DNA of 64,000 bases from Halalkaliarchaeum sp. AArc-CO (lineage in GTDB: Archaea; Halobacteriota; Halobacteria; Halobacteriales; Haloferacaceae): positions 1,178,001 to 1,242,000 of the forward strand of contig NZ_CP087723.1 of the NCBI RefSeq assembly GCF_024972735.1. The letters run 5' to 3'. Positions 29,101 through 36,603 of this stretch are shown in pieces. How positions within the stretch are numbered: the first letter of the stretch is position 1; each line of letters starts with the position of its first letter. A model generated the notes under the pieces. It did not search any database and was not told where the DNA came from. It saw nothing but the letters and a program-made list of their open reading frames with translations. Made by a program: the position numbers and the translations under genes.

Positions 29101-29475
29101 ATGCTCGAACGGCTCCTGCACGCGTTCGGCTACGCGTTCGCCCACCTGCTTTTCTTCCGGGCCGAGTCACCGGACGCGATCGTCCGGCGGCTCCGGCTCG
29201 CCTACCGACTGGTCGGCGTCCGGATCGTCGAAACGCCCCGGATCGACGACGTTCGCCGGACGGTCTTTCTGTGTCCCTACCGGAACCTGGCAGCGGGTCG
29301 GTTCGGCGAGAAGTGGCTGTGCCACGAGAAGCTCGACCGGGTCGACGACGGGTACGTGACCTTCCTCCGCCGGCACCGGGACATCGATTACCAGCGGCCC
29401 CAGTGCTGTAGCGAGCTGTCATACTGTGCGGACTCGGAGTACTGTTACTCCGAAGTGTCCCGATTCGAAACGTGA
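29101..29475 (+). CDS. Hypothetical cysteine-rich protein
   Basis: A 124-residue protein, MLERLLHAFGYAFAHLLFF at the start, with cysteines in CPYRN, LCHEKL and a dense C-terminal set CCSELSYCADSEYCY. The N-terminal helix is amphipathic or weakly hydrophobic. The seven cysteines suggest a metal or cluster site. No family is recognised. It lies 25 bases ahead of a methyltransferase gene and is likely co-transcribed with it. Confidence 0.65.
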   Translation: MLERLLHAFGYAFAHLLFFRAESPDAIVRRLRLAYRLVGVRIVETPRIDDVRRTVFLCPYRNLAAGRFGEKWLCHEKLDRVDDGYVTFLRRHRDIDYQRPQCCSELSYCADSEYCYSEVSRFET

Positions 29476-29500
29476 GCGGATCCTCAAAAAGGGGCCCAGA

Positions 29501-30409
29501 ATGACGGATCCGGATCTCGCCCGGCGGATCGCCGACCAGTTCTCCGGTCGGGGGAAACGCGCCGACATCTGGCGAGGGTTCGACGCCTTCCTCGACACCG
29601 ACGCGTTCCTCAACCTCGGATACTCTCCACGATACGGCAGCCACCTGCTCGGGTCGCCCCAGGACAGGCTCGCGAACCTCGTCGTCGCGGAGGTAACCCG
29701 TCACCACCGTCGCTCCGAGCCAGACGGGCGTTCCGCGACACGCGCTGGAACACTTCTCGACGTCGGCTGCGGCCGAGGGGGTCCGACATCCCGGCTCGCA
29801 GAACAGACGCCCTTCGACGTCGTCGGTATCGATCTCGTCGCCGAAAACGTCTCGCGGGCCCGAAACGCGTCTGCCACCCCCGGGAAGGGAGCCGAAACCG
29901 GTGTCCCGTCGTTTCTGATCGGCGACGCGACGAGGCTCCCTTTCAGGACCGGGGCGTTTTCCGCCCTGGTCGCCGTCGATTCGCTGGTGTACGTGCCGGC
30001 GATCGAACGGGCGTTCGACGAGTTTTCGCGTGTGCTTTCCGACGGCGGCGTCGGCGTCGTCTCTGACCTCGTCGCCGACGGGGGTGGCGACGTCCCCCCC
30101 GACGTGCTCGACCGGTTCGGCGAAGCGTGGGACATGCCTCGTCCACGACAACAGGAGGCGTATCTCTCGGCAATGGCCGACCGCGGGCTCCGGGTTCGGC
30201 GGGTGAATGATCTCACCGACAACAGCGTCGGACGGTTCCGCAAGTGGTCGCGACTGTATCTCACAGTCGCCGACGGCCCGGCGGGGGACGTGCTGGAACG
30301 ACTCCTGCGCCGGGAGGGACTCGACCCGGACGCCGTCACTGAACAGGTGCGGGCCGCACACCGGGCGTTGCCGGCGCTCCGGCACGTGCTGGTGTCGTTC
30401 GAGCGGTAG
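29501..30409 (+). CDS. SAM-dependent methyltransferase
   Basis: From MTDPDLARRIADQFSG (ATG 29501) this is 302 residues. It is a class I methyltransferase with LLDVGCGRGGPTSRLAE (SAM-binding motif I), DVVGIDLVAENVSRAR, GDATRLPFRTGAFSALVAVDSLVYV and a C-terminal helical cap. Its N-terminal segment DAFLNLGYSPRYGSH resembles small-molecule (tocopherol/sterol-type) methyltransferases. It probably works with the cysteine-rich protein just upstream; substrate unknown. Confidence 0.8.
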   Translation: MTDPDLARRIADQFSGRGKRADIWRGFDAFLDTDAFLNLGYSPRYGSHLLGSPQDRLANLVVAEVTRHHRRSEPDGRSATRAGTLLDVGCGRGGPTSRLAEQTPFDVVGIDLVAENVSRARNASATPGKGAETGVPSFLIGDATRLPFRTGAFSALVAVDSLVYVPAIERAFDEFSRVLSDGGVGVVSDLVADGGGDVPPDVLDRFGEAWDMPRPRQQEAYLSAMADRGLRVRRVNDLTDNSVGRFRKWSRLYLTVADGPAGDVLERLLRREGLDPDAVTEQVRAAHRALPALRHVLVSFER

Positions 30410-30448
30410 AATCCGGACAGCGATTCCGGAGATCTCAACCCCTGCAGA

Positions 30449-31918
30449 TCAGGCCAGGAAGACGTGCCGCGGTCGGTCTGCGAGCACGTCCCGCCCCCAG
30501 TCGACGGTGTCTCGGAACGCGTCCGAGCGGAAGAACTCCATTGCGTCGTCTCGGGAGCGCCACTGGCTGGCGATGAACGTGTCGTTTTCGTCCTCGACGT
30601 TGACCATCAGGTCGGTGTCGTGGTGTCCGTCCATCTCGGCGAGCATGCCGCCGACGGTGTCGAACTTCTCGAGGAAGTCGTCCCGGTGTTCCGGCTTGAT
30701 AGTGTAGAACATGCCCATTGTTCCGAAGCCGGACTCTTCGCCCGCCCGCGAGACGATTCCGGGGAGTTCAGACAGGAACCCGGCTGCAGTCTCTGCTGCG
30801 GAGTTGGTTTCCCAGATGCTCACGACCGCGTTGCGGTCGCGATCGCGACCGCGGTAGACGGCGGTTTTGACGTGCGTGTCGTAGTGGTCGAAGTTGGCCC
30901 GGAGACCGTCGACCTCCTCGAACAGCTCCTGGGCGTCCGTCTCGGAGTACAGCACCGTCGCGTAGACGTCCTCGCCGTGGGGCTTTCCGGCGTAGATGTT
31001 CATTTCCTCGAGTTGACCACGGATGTCGTCGGCCTCGCCGGTCTCGTCGTGGGCCCTCTCGGCGTGAGTGCCCTCGTCGTGGGCCCTCTCGGCGTGGCTT
31101 CCTCCGTGGGCGTGGCCGCTTTCGTTTCCGTGTTCGGCGGTGGGAACCTTCGCGCCCTCGAGGAACGCTCCGAGGTCGCTCGGCGGGAACCGCCTGCCGA
31201 CGTAGAAGTACGGGAACTCGCCGTACAGCGAGGAGGCCTCGTCGAACCGCATCTCGTAGACGATGTCCTTTAGATGGACCGGGTCGTCGGCAAACAGCGT
31301 GACACCCCATTCGTGGTCGTCGAGTCCGACCGATGAGGCGACAACCTGCGAGACGTCGCCGGCGTACTTGCGGCCGAACTTCCCGTGGCCCTCCATCAGC
31401 TCCGCGCGCTCGTCGAACGACAGCGCGTACCAGTTGTACTGTTCCCCGCGCCGCTTGTTCATCGGATAAAAACAGAGGTACTCGTTTTCGGGGATGTCGG
31501 GTTCGAGCTTCCCCTCGATGTATCGTCGCAACCCCTCGTTGGTCTCTTCGGCGTCCTCCTTGAAGTAGTCGTCCGAGACGTACCCCGACACTTCGGTCAC
31601 CGAGACGTACGACGTCGACCGTTCGGTAAACTCGGCGAGTGCGGTCGTCTCGAACCGCCGCTCCAGTGCCGAGAGGTCATCGAGCGTGGGCCGGAAATGG
31701 AGAACGAGGAGGTCGGTTTCGTGCCCCATCATCGAGAACACCGCCGACTGTCCGTCCTCGGCATCGGCGACGGCTTCACACTGCTCGAGGAACGCCTGCC
31801 CCTCCTCTATCGCCCGTGTTCGACGCCGTTCCGGCGTCTCCTGCCAGCGCTGCCAGTCGATCGTCCGGAAGTCGTGGAGTACGTACCAGCCTTCGTCGGT
31901 CTGGGGTGGCTCTACCAT
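30449..31918 (-). CDS. pitA: PitA-type heme protein: chlorite-dismutase/HemQ-like domain fused to an ABM domain
   Basis: The start at 31918 (MVEPPQTDEGWYVLHDFR) gives 489 residues. Residues 1-255 form a chlorite-dismutase/coproheme-decarboxylase-like domain. It has the candidate catalytic tyrosine in CFYPMNKRR (Tyr151), the proximal heme histidine in MEGHGKFGRKYAGDV (His178), and DDHEWGVTLFADDP. A His-rich linker (about residues 263-296) contains two HAERAHDE copies encoded by a DNA repeat near 31045-31100. Residues 300-489 are an antibiotic-biosynthesis-monooxygenase-like region. Such fusions are known as PitA in haloarchaea; a heme-synthesis role is plausible but not settled. An insertion element starts about 70-110 bases upstream. 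Confidence 0.88.
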   Translation of the reverse strand: MVEPPQTDEGWYVLHDFRTIDWQRWQETPERRRTRAIEEGQAFLEQCEAVADAEDGQSAVFSMMGHETDLLVLHFRPTLDDLSALERRFETTALAEFTERSTSYVSVTEVSGYVSDDYFKEDAEETNEGLRRYIEGKLEPDIPENEYLCFYPMNKRRGEQYNWYALSFDERAELMEGHGKFGRKYAGDVSQVVASSVGLDDHEWGVTLFADDPVHLKDIVYEMRFDEASSLYGEFPYFYVGRRFPPSDLGAFLEGAKVPTAEHGNESGHAHGGSHAERAHDEGTHAERAHDETGEADDIRGQLEEMNIYAGKPHGEDVYATVLYSETDAQELFEEVDGLRANFDHYDTHVKTAVYRGRDRDRNAVVSIWETNSAAETAAGFLSELPGIVSRAGEESGFGTMGMFYTIKPEHRDDFLEKFDTVGGMLAEMDGHHDTDLMVNVEDENDTFIASQWRSRDDAMEFFRSDAFRDTVDWGRDVLADRPRHVFLA

Positions 31919-32029
31919 GGACTCGGGTACGGACTGGAACTGTTTGGCTTTTGTGAGTCTTCGCTCTGCATCAGTTGGGGTTTTCGAATCGAGATCCGCC
32001 GGTGATCTAAACGAAAAGCAGCGCGAGTT

Positions 32030-32051
32030 CCCCGCCCCACCGTGGGCGGGG
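32030..32051. repeat. Left-end hairpin of the insertion sequence
   Basis: CCCCGCCC pairs with GGGCGGGG across a six-base loop, ten bases beyond the tnpA stop. It is the expected subterminal structure recognised by the Y1 transposase. Confidence 0.65.
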
Positions 32052-32061
32052 GTGAAGCGCG

Positions 32062-32469
32062 TCACTCCGCCGCGTGTTCCGTCTCTTCGATATACCGTTC
32101 AACCACTTCCTCAGACATCGCTCCCGTCGTCCCAACGTAGTATCCGACTTTCCAGAATCCGCCACCCCAGAAATACGACTCTCGAATCTCGGGGTACCGT
32201 TCCAGCAAGTGCTTGCCAGAGTACGACTTGAATTGCCGAGCGATGTTCGCAGGGCTGTACTTCGGGTCTGTTTGCACGAACAGGTGAACGTGGTCGTCTG
32301 CAATCTCCAAGGCGAGAATCTTGTGACCGAAGTGGTCAGCAGTCTCACCAAACAACTCCCGCACATCGTCTTCAACTACGTTGAGAACCGGATGGCGGTA
32401 CTTTGGACACCACACGAAGTGATACTTACAGGAACTAACCGAATGTGCATGACTACGGTATTCTTCCAT
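32062..32469 (-). CDS. tnpA: IS200/IS605 transposase TnpA (Y1 HUH type)
   Basis: The 135-residue single-strand DNA transposase starts MEEYRSHAHSVSSCKYHFVW. The metal-binding HUH motif is His60-Val-His62 in DDHVHLFV, and the catalytic tyrosine is Tyr126 in VVERYIEE, with the preceding FWKVGYYVGTTG segment also typical. It would cut and rejoin the element ends as a dimer. Its start codon is 17 bases from that of tnpB, so the two genes share one small divergent promoter region. Confidence 0.93.
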   Translation of the reverse strand: MEEYRSHAHSVSSCKYHFVWCPKYRHPVLNVVEDDVRELFGETADHFGHKILALEIADDHVHLFVQTDPKYSPANIARQFKSYSGKHLLERYPEIRESYFWGGGFWKVGYYVGTTGAMSEEVVERYIEETEHAAE

Positions 32470-32486
32470 CTTGAATCCCTATATTT

Positions 32487-33818
32487 ATGACAGTCTGGAA
32501 CGAGTGTCAAAGCATGGGTGAAGAAGCCACAAAGACGATTCAGACGCGCCTTCACATCGCGTCTGGTGAGCGGTCGTGGCTTCACGACGCCCGCCTTGCA
32601 TCACGCGAGATATTCAACGACACCATCAGCCTCACACAACAGGGCCACACGCGCACTGAGATACAGAACGAGGTTGACCGCGACGACTTCTTGCGGAACA
32701 ACAAGTGCGCGGTCGTCGGCAAAGCCCTCCAAACGTGGGACTCATACCAGTCACTCCTTAACTGGTGGGAAGAACAGGATGATCCTGATGGAGGCAAGCC
32801 AACGCCTCCGAGTACGGACAAATCTGGTGCGTATCCGGTCGTGATGGCACACACGGAAGGCTACCGCCTCACCGTAGATGAAGACACGAACCGCGTCCAG
32901 TTCCGCATCAGCCCGAAACCCTACAAGAAGGTGAAAGGACACCTACGCGGCGGCCCAGATGCGATGGACGAACTTCGAGACGCTATCACGTCGGATGAAG
33001 TGGATGTTGGGCAGGCCGAACTCCTGTACCGCGATGGCGTGTACTACCTACACGTCACGGTCACACGCGAGTTCGACGTGCCCGACCCCGACACCAGCGA
33101 CACGCTTGTTGGCGTGGACATCAACGAGCGCAATATCGCTCTCACCGCCCTCGACCGCGACACGATGCGGACGAAGGGCACGCTCGTCCTCGACTACGGA
33201 CGAGTCAAGCAGGAACGCCAACGCTACCACACCATCACGAAACGCTGTCAGGAACACGGTAAGACGAGCATCCACCGGAAACTCGGTGACAAGGAGGAGC
33301 GGTTCACCGAGTGGGTGTTGCATCGGCTTTCCCGTGCTGTCGTGGAGTTCGCAGAGCAATTCTCGACTCCGGTTATCGTGTTCGAGGATATGAGCGGCAT
33401 CCGCGACGAAATCAAGTACGGGACGTATATGAACCGCCGGTTGCACAAACTGCCGTTCCACAAGTTCGAGAAGTTTGTCTCGTACAAGGCGACGTGGCAA
33501 GAGATTCCCACGGACACAGTGGACGCTTATTACAATTCGCAGACGTGTTCGTGCTGTGGTGAGCGTGGCAGTCGGCAGGGACGGCGGTTCCGATGTGCGA
33601 ACGACGAGTGTGATGTGACACAAGACCACGCCGACCGGAATGCGTCTGTGAACATTGCATGGCGCGAGAAGGCGAAATTCGACGGTAACACGACGAATTA
33701 CCGGACTCACAAAACCCAGCCACAGGTTCGGTTGGTGCGTCTGTCCGGGTCGGGACGCGTAAGCCGCCCACCCTCATCCCGCTCGCTTGCCGAGCAGGGA
33801 GTGCTACTGCACGGCTGA
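32487..33818 (+). CDS. tnpB: IS605-type TnpB RNA-guided nuclease
   Basis: TnpB proteins are guide-RNA-dependent nucleases related to Cas12 that help the element persist. The 443-residue protein has the split RuvC site: Asp211 in LVGVDINERN, Glu300 in VIVFEDMSG and Asp383 in DHADRNASVNI. A zinc finger lies between them, CSCCGERGS (Cys354, Cys357) and CANDEC (Cys370, Cys375). All catalytic residues are retained. A second ATG (MGEEATK, 32514) could be the true start. The 3' part of the gene and the right end should encode the guide RNA. Confidence 0.93.
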   Translation: MTVWNECQSMGEEATKTIQTRLHIASGERSWLHDARLASREIFNDTISLTQQGHTRTEIQNEVDRDDFLRNNKCAVVGKALQTWDSYQSLLNWWEEQDDPDGGKPTPPSTDKSGAYPVVMAHTEGYRLTVDEDTNRVQFRISPKPYKKVKGHLRGGPDAMDELRDAITSDEVDVGQAELLYRDGVYYLHVTVTREFDVPDPDTSDTLVGVDINERNIALTALDRDTMRTKGTLVLDYGRVKQERQRYHTITKRCQEHGKTSIHRKLGDKEERFTEWVLHRLSRAVVEFAEQFSTPVIVFEDMSGIRDEIKYGTYMNRRLHKLPFHKFEKFVSYKATWQEIPTDTVDAYYNSQTCSCCGERGSRQGRRFRCANDECDVTQDHADRNASVNIAWREKAKFDGNTTNYRTHKTQPQVRLVRLSGSGRVSRPPSSRSLAEQGVLLHG

Positions 33819-33870
33819 GGGAACTACAAAAGCCTCGGGCCACCGCGCCCGAGGTTGTTTACGTGGTTGT
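33700..33870 (+). ncRNA. Putative omega (guide) RNA region at the tnpB 3' end
   Basis: In IS605-type elements the TnpB guide RNA comes from the end of tnpB and the right end of the element, with the guide read into flanking DNA. Here the end of tnpB and the following 50 bases contain several paired segments, including the hairpin at 33834-33855. The exact ends are unknown; the placement is by analogy. Confidence 0.35.
33834..33855. repeat. Right-end hairpin of the insertion sequence
   Basis: CCTCGGGC pairs perfectly with GCCCGAGG around a six-base loop, 15 bases after the tnpB stop. It mirrors the left-end hairpin in stem length and loop size. Confidence 0.7.
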
Positions 33871-33940
33871 TGCCTACTATCTGCCCCCGGAGCTCGCACT
33901 GACATCCATTATACAAGGAGTTCAACGTTCCCGGCCTGTG

Positions 33941-33992
33941 TATAAACAACTGTATAATTAATCTCTCGAATTTGCTTATAAACAATTGTATA
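33941..33992 (+). promoter_or_regulatory. Repeated TATAAACAA-TGTATA promoter motif
   Basis: TATAAACAACTGTATA (33941-33956) and TATAAACAATTGTATA (33977-33992) are 16-base direct repeats differing at one base and 36 bases apart. The second is correctly placed as the TATA box of the lipoprotein gene at 34028. The inner ACAATTGT is palindromic, which suggests that a dimeric regulator may bind on or beside the TATA box. Confidence 0.5.
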
Positions 33993-34027
33993 TTCGACAC
34001 GACTTTATTAACCTTTGAAATCGAAAC

Positions 34028-35002
34028 ATGAGTGTGATGCCAGGGGATAGCCCAGCGGTTGACGAGGAGAGTCGAAACCAGACAACTGACAGCAAGGGCC
34101 GCGTTTCGACGCAGCGTCGGGCGGTCCTGGCGGGGACGGCCGGCTTCGCGTCGGTTGCGCTGGCGGGCTGTGCCGGCGAGGAGGAGCCGACGCCGGAACC
34201 GACACCCGAACCGACGCCGACCGAGGAACCGACGCCGGAGCCGGAAAACTACGTCGTCACCGACGACATCATCGCCGGCTCCGCGGGCGTCCCCGAAGGC
34301 GCTGGCGGCTTCGCACAAGCGTGTTCGCCCCAGCGGCAGTTCATTCCCGGAATGCAGCCGGTGTTCAAGGTCGGCATCTGGGACCCTGCCACGGGCGACA
34401 TCGTCGGTGACGACGTCGTCGACGAGGCTACCGTCGAGATCGACGGTGGACCGTCCATCGAACTCGAGTGGTCCGAGGAGGATCAGTACTGGGACAACAG
34501 CTGGATGGTTCCGGACGACTGGGAACCCGGAACCGTCACCTACGAAGTGGAGGTCACTAACGAAGGCGAGTACCGCAACGTCGGCATCCTCGAAAGCGAA
34601 TTCGAGGTCATCGAGTTCGACGATCCGAAGAACTACGTCGTCACCGACGACCTGCGGACATCCAGCGACGGGATCCCGGACGACGCACAGTTCGTCTCCT
34701 CGTGTGGTCCCTCGCGCGCGTTCGTGACGGGAATGACGGTGATCTTCGACATCGGCGTCTACGACGGCTCCACTGGCGAACCAGTGGGTACCGACGTGGT
34801 CGACGAAGCGACGCTCACGACGGATCGGGACTTCTCGGCCGAGCTCGAATGGGACGATGAAGACCAGTACTGGCAGACCACGTGGGAGGAGATCCCGGAC
34901 GACGAAGAGCCCGGTACGGTCACCTACGAGGTGGAAATCACCAACGAGGGCGAGTTCTACAACGTCGGCGTGCTGGAAAGCGAGTTCGAGATCATCGAGT
35001 AG
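34028..35002 (+). CDS. Tat lipoprotein with two repeated domains of unknown function
   Basis: The 324-residue protein has a Tat signal with Arg30-Arg31 (STQRRAVLAG) and a lipobox ALAGC with Cys48, so it is expected on the outer face of the membrane. A PTPEP-rich linker follows. Then come two homologous domains of about 120 residues, each starting ENYVVTDD or KNYVVTDD, containing an early Cys (AQACSPQR, VSSCGPSR) and ending NVGxLESEFE(V/I)IE. No known family is recognised; the beta-rich pattern suggests a binding or Ig-like module. It lies beside ferredoxin and [4Fe-4S] genes and may serve the same electron-transfer system. Confidence 0.75.
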   Translation: MSVMPGDSPAVDEESRNQTTDSKGRVSTQRRAVLAGTAGFASVALAGCAGEEEPTPEPTPEPTPTEEPTPEPENYVVTDDIIAGSAGVPEGAGGFAQACSPQRQFIPGMQPVFKVGIWDPATGDIVGDDVVDEATVEIDGGPSIELEWSEEDQYWDNSWMVPDDWEPGTVTYEVEVTNEGEYRNVGILESEFEVIEFDDPKNYVVTDDLRTSSDGIPDDAQFVSSCGPSRAFVTGMTVIFDIGVYDGSTGEPVGTDVVDEATLTTDRDFSAELEWDDEDQYWQTTWEEIPDDEEPGTVTYEVEITNEGEFYNVGVLESEFEIIE

Positions 35003-35278
35003 AACTACTCTCTCGATTCGTCCGGTCCCGACAGAACAGCAGCGGAACCGCGACTTTTCTTTGAAGGGTTTCGATAGCTCCCGGTCTCGACGTTGGTCGG
35101 GTCGATACTGCCGGCTGGCGGCTACGGAAACAGTGCGGGTCGCCAGGGGACAGTCGTTACCCGCAAATGTAGATTACAGGTTATCTGTAATAGCAGTTTT
35201 GGTGTGTGTCCCGGTATCAGTCATCGAAGATAGATCGAGCGCCTCCGAAACGACAAGGCAACGCGCGACCGAGGCAAC

Positions 35279-36166
35279 TTACTCCGGGTTCTCGTCGATC
35301 GAGAAGTCCGCGCGAGGATAGCTAACGCAGGTGAGAAGGTAGCCGTCCTCGATCTCGTCGTCGTCGAGATACTGGTTGCCGTCCATCTCCTGGACCTCGT
35401 TGGCGTCGCCGTCGGTTTTGGCCTTGCACTGCCCACAGACCCCGACTTCACACTGGTAGGGAAGGTCGAGCCCCTCATCGAGGCCGGCATCCAACAGTGT
35501 CTCGTCCTCCGAGATGTCGAGGGTGGCTGCGTTGTTCTGGAACTCGACTGCGTGCGTGGCGTCATCTTCCTCGTCGACGTCGTCCCAGATGTCGTCGCCC
35601 TCGTCCGGATTGGTGTCGACCGGAAAGTCCGCGCGGGGATAGCTAACGCAGGTGAGGAGGTACCCCTCGGCGATCTCGTCGTCGTCGAGGTACTGGTTGC
35701 CGTCCATCTCCTGGACTTCTGTGGCATCGCGGTTGGTCTTGGCCTTGCAGACGCCACAGACGCCGGACCGACACTGGTTGGGGAGGTCGAGGCCCGCCTC
35801 CTCGCCCGCTTCCAACAGGTTCTCGTCGTTCGGGATGTTCACCGTCGTCTCCTCCCGGAGGAAATCCACGTCGAACGCCTGGGCTTCGTCAGGATCGTCG
35901 TCGTTCGGATCTTCGTCGTCGTCCGGATCCTCGCCGCCGTCCGGATCGGTGCCGGGCTCAGCGTCCGGCGGATCCGAACGACCGACGTACCGCTGGTCCT
36001 CGGGGAGCTCGAACATTCCGAGACAGCCTGCGAGCGCAACCGTTCCACTGGCTGCCGCTGATTTCAGGAGGAGTCGGCGTTTCGTCCGGGGACAGTCACT
36101 GCCGTCGCAGCGTTCGGAATCTGGGGCTTCTTCGGAGTGTTGCCGTCCGTGATCGTCGCTGCTCAT
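35279..36166 (-). CDS. Tat lipoprotein with two [2Fe-2S] ferredoxin domains
   Basis: The 295-residue protein has a Tat signal with Arg30-Arg31 (KRRLLLKSAAA) and a lipobox with Cys48 (LAGC). An acidic linker follows, then two plant-type [2Fe-2S] ferredoxin domains. Cluster cysteines are 132, 137, 140 and 173 in the first and 239, 244, 247 and 280 in the second (CX4CX2C, then LLTC). The two domains share almost identical segments such as EMDGNQYLDDDEI and GYLLTCVSYPRADF, so they arose by recent internal duplication with a 107-residue period. Ferredoxins are normally cytoplasmic; a membrane-anchored, exported double ferredoxin is unusual and suggests electron transfer outside the cell membrane. 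Confidence 0.85.
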   Translation of the reverse strand: MSSDDHGRQHSEEAPDSERCDGSDCPRTKRRLLLKSAAASGTVALAGCLGMFELPEDQRYVGRSDPPDAEPGTDPDGGEDPDDDEDPNDDDPDEAQAFDVDFLREETTVNIPNDENLLEAGEEAGLDLPNQCRSGVCGVCKAKTNRDATEVQEMDGNQYLDDDEIAEGYLLTCVSYPRADFPVDTNPDEGDDIWDDVDEEDDATHAVEFQNNAATLDISEDETLLDAGLDEGLDLPYQCEVGVCGQCKAKTDGDANEVQEMDGNQYLDDDEIEDGYLLTCVSYPRADFSIDENPE

Positions 36167-36603
36167 ACGAACACAGTCTACTCCAGACGATATCAGATCT
36201 AGTAAAGATTATGAAGACATTTAAATAACTCATTCGGGATCGGTGCCACCGCGAAGAAACTGACACCGAAAAGCTCGTCAGGATTCTGTCGTCGGATTTC
36301 CGCCCCGTAGCGTCTGTTTACCGGGATTCGTTCGGTGTGTCTACGTACTCGCACGCCGAATTCGCAGGTGATTTTTCCGATTTCCCGTGAGAATTTATTA
36401 ATAATGAAGGTTAACGTAGCTTCATTCGAGCGGTAGTAATCGCGGTTCGACTCCGTCGTAGATGAACAGGATGGCCCAGTTCGCACCGGGATAAATCGGT
36501 TTTCTCGCAAGAGTGACGAACGGGATCTGTACCGAGGATGGGTATATAAACTACTGTCATATTCAAACGGAGCCTTTCCCTACTCTAGTTAAATTATACA
36601 GCT
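36167..36603. promoter_or_regulatory. Divergent promoter region between double ferredoxin and first [4Fe-4S] module
   Basis: No gene is supported in this 437-base AT-rich stretch. On the minus strand TTATTTAAATG at about 36219-36229 can serve the ferredoxin gene. On the plus strand GGTATATAAACTACTGTCAT (36541-36560) serves the gene at 36604 and resembles the repeats at 33941-33992. Confidence 0.5.

Larger units (their letters stand above)
32000..33870. mobile_element. IS200/IS605-family insertion sequence with tnpA and tnpB
   Basis: Divergent tnpA and tnpB genes lie between a hairpin on the left (32030-32051) and one on the right (33834-33855), as in IS200/IS605 elements that move as single strands and have no terminal inverted repeats. 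Both reading frames are complete, so the element may be active. The exact ends cannot be read from one copy, and the coordinates given are approximate. Confidence 0.85.

Noticed and set aside
28484-30385. A 633-codon open frame on the minus strand over the aminotransferase and methyltransferase genes
   Set aside because: It is the antisense of well-supported plus-strand genes, has low-complexity Arg/Gly/Pro content and no domain; long antisense frames are common in GC-rich haloarchaeal DNA.
31919-32065. N-terminal extension of PitA into the insertion element
   Set aside because: The extra residues run into the IS left end and are unrelated to the chlorite-dismutase-like start at MVEPPQ.
36199-36510. 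A 103-codon minus-strand frame between the double ferredoxin and the first [4Fe-4S] gene
   Set aside because: Its composition is not acidic and not haloarchaeal in character, it has no motif, and it overlaps the expected promoters of both neighbours.
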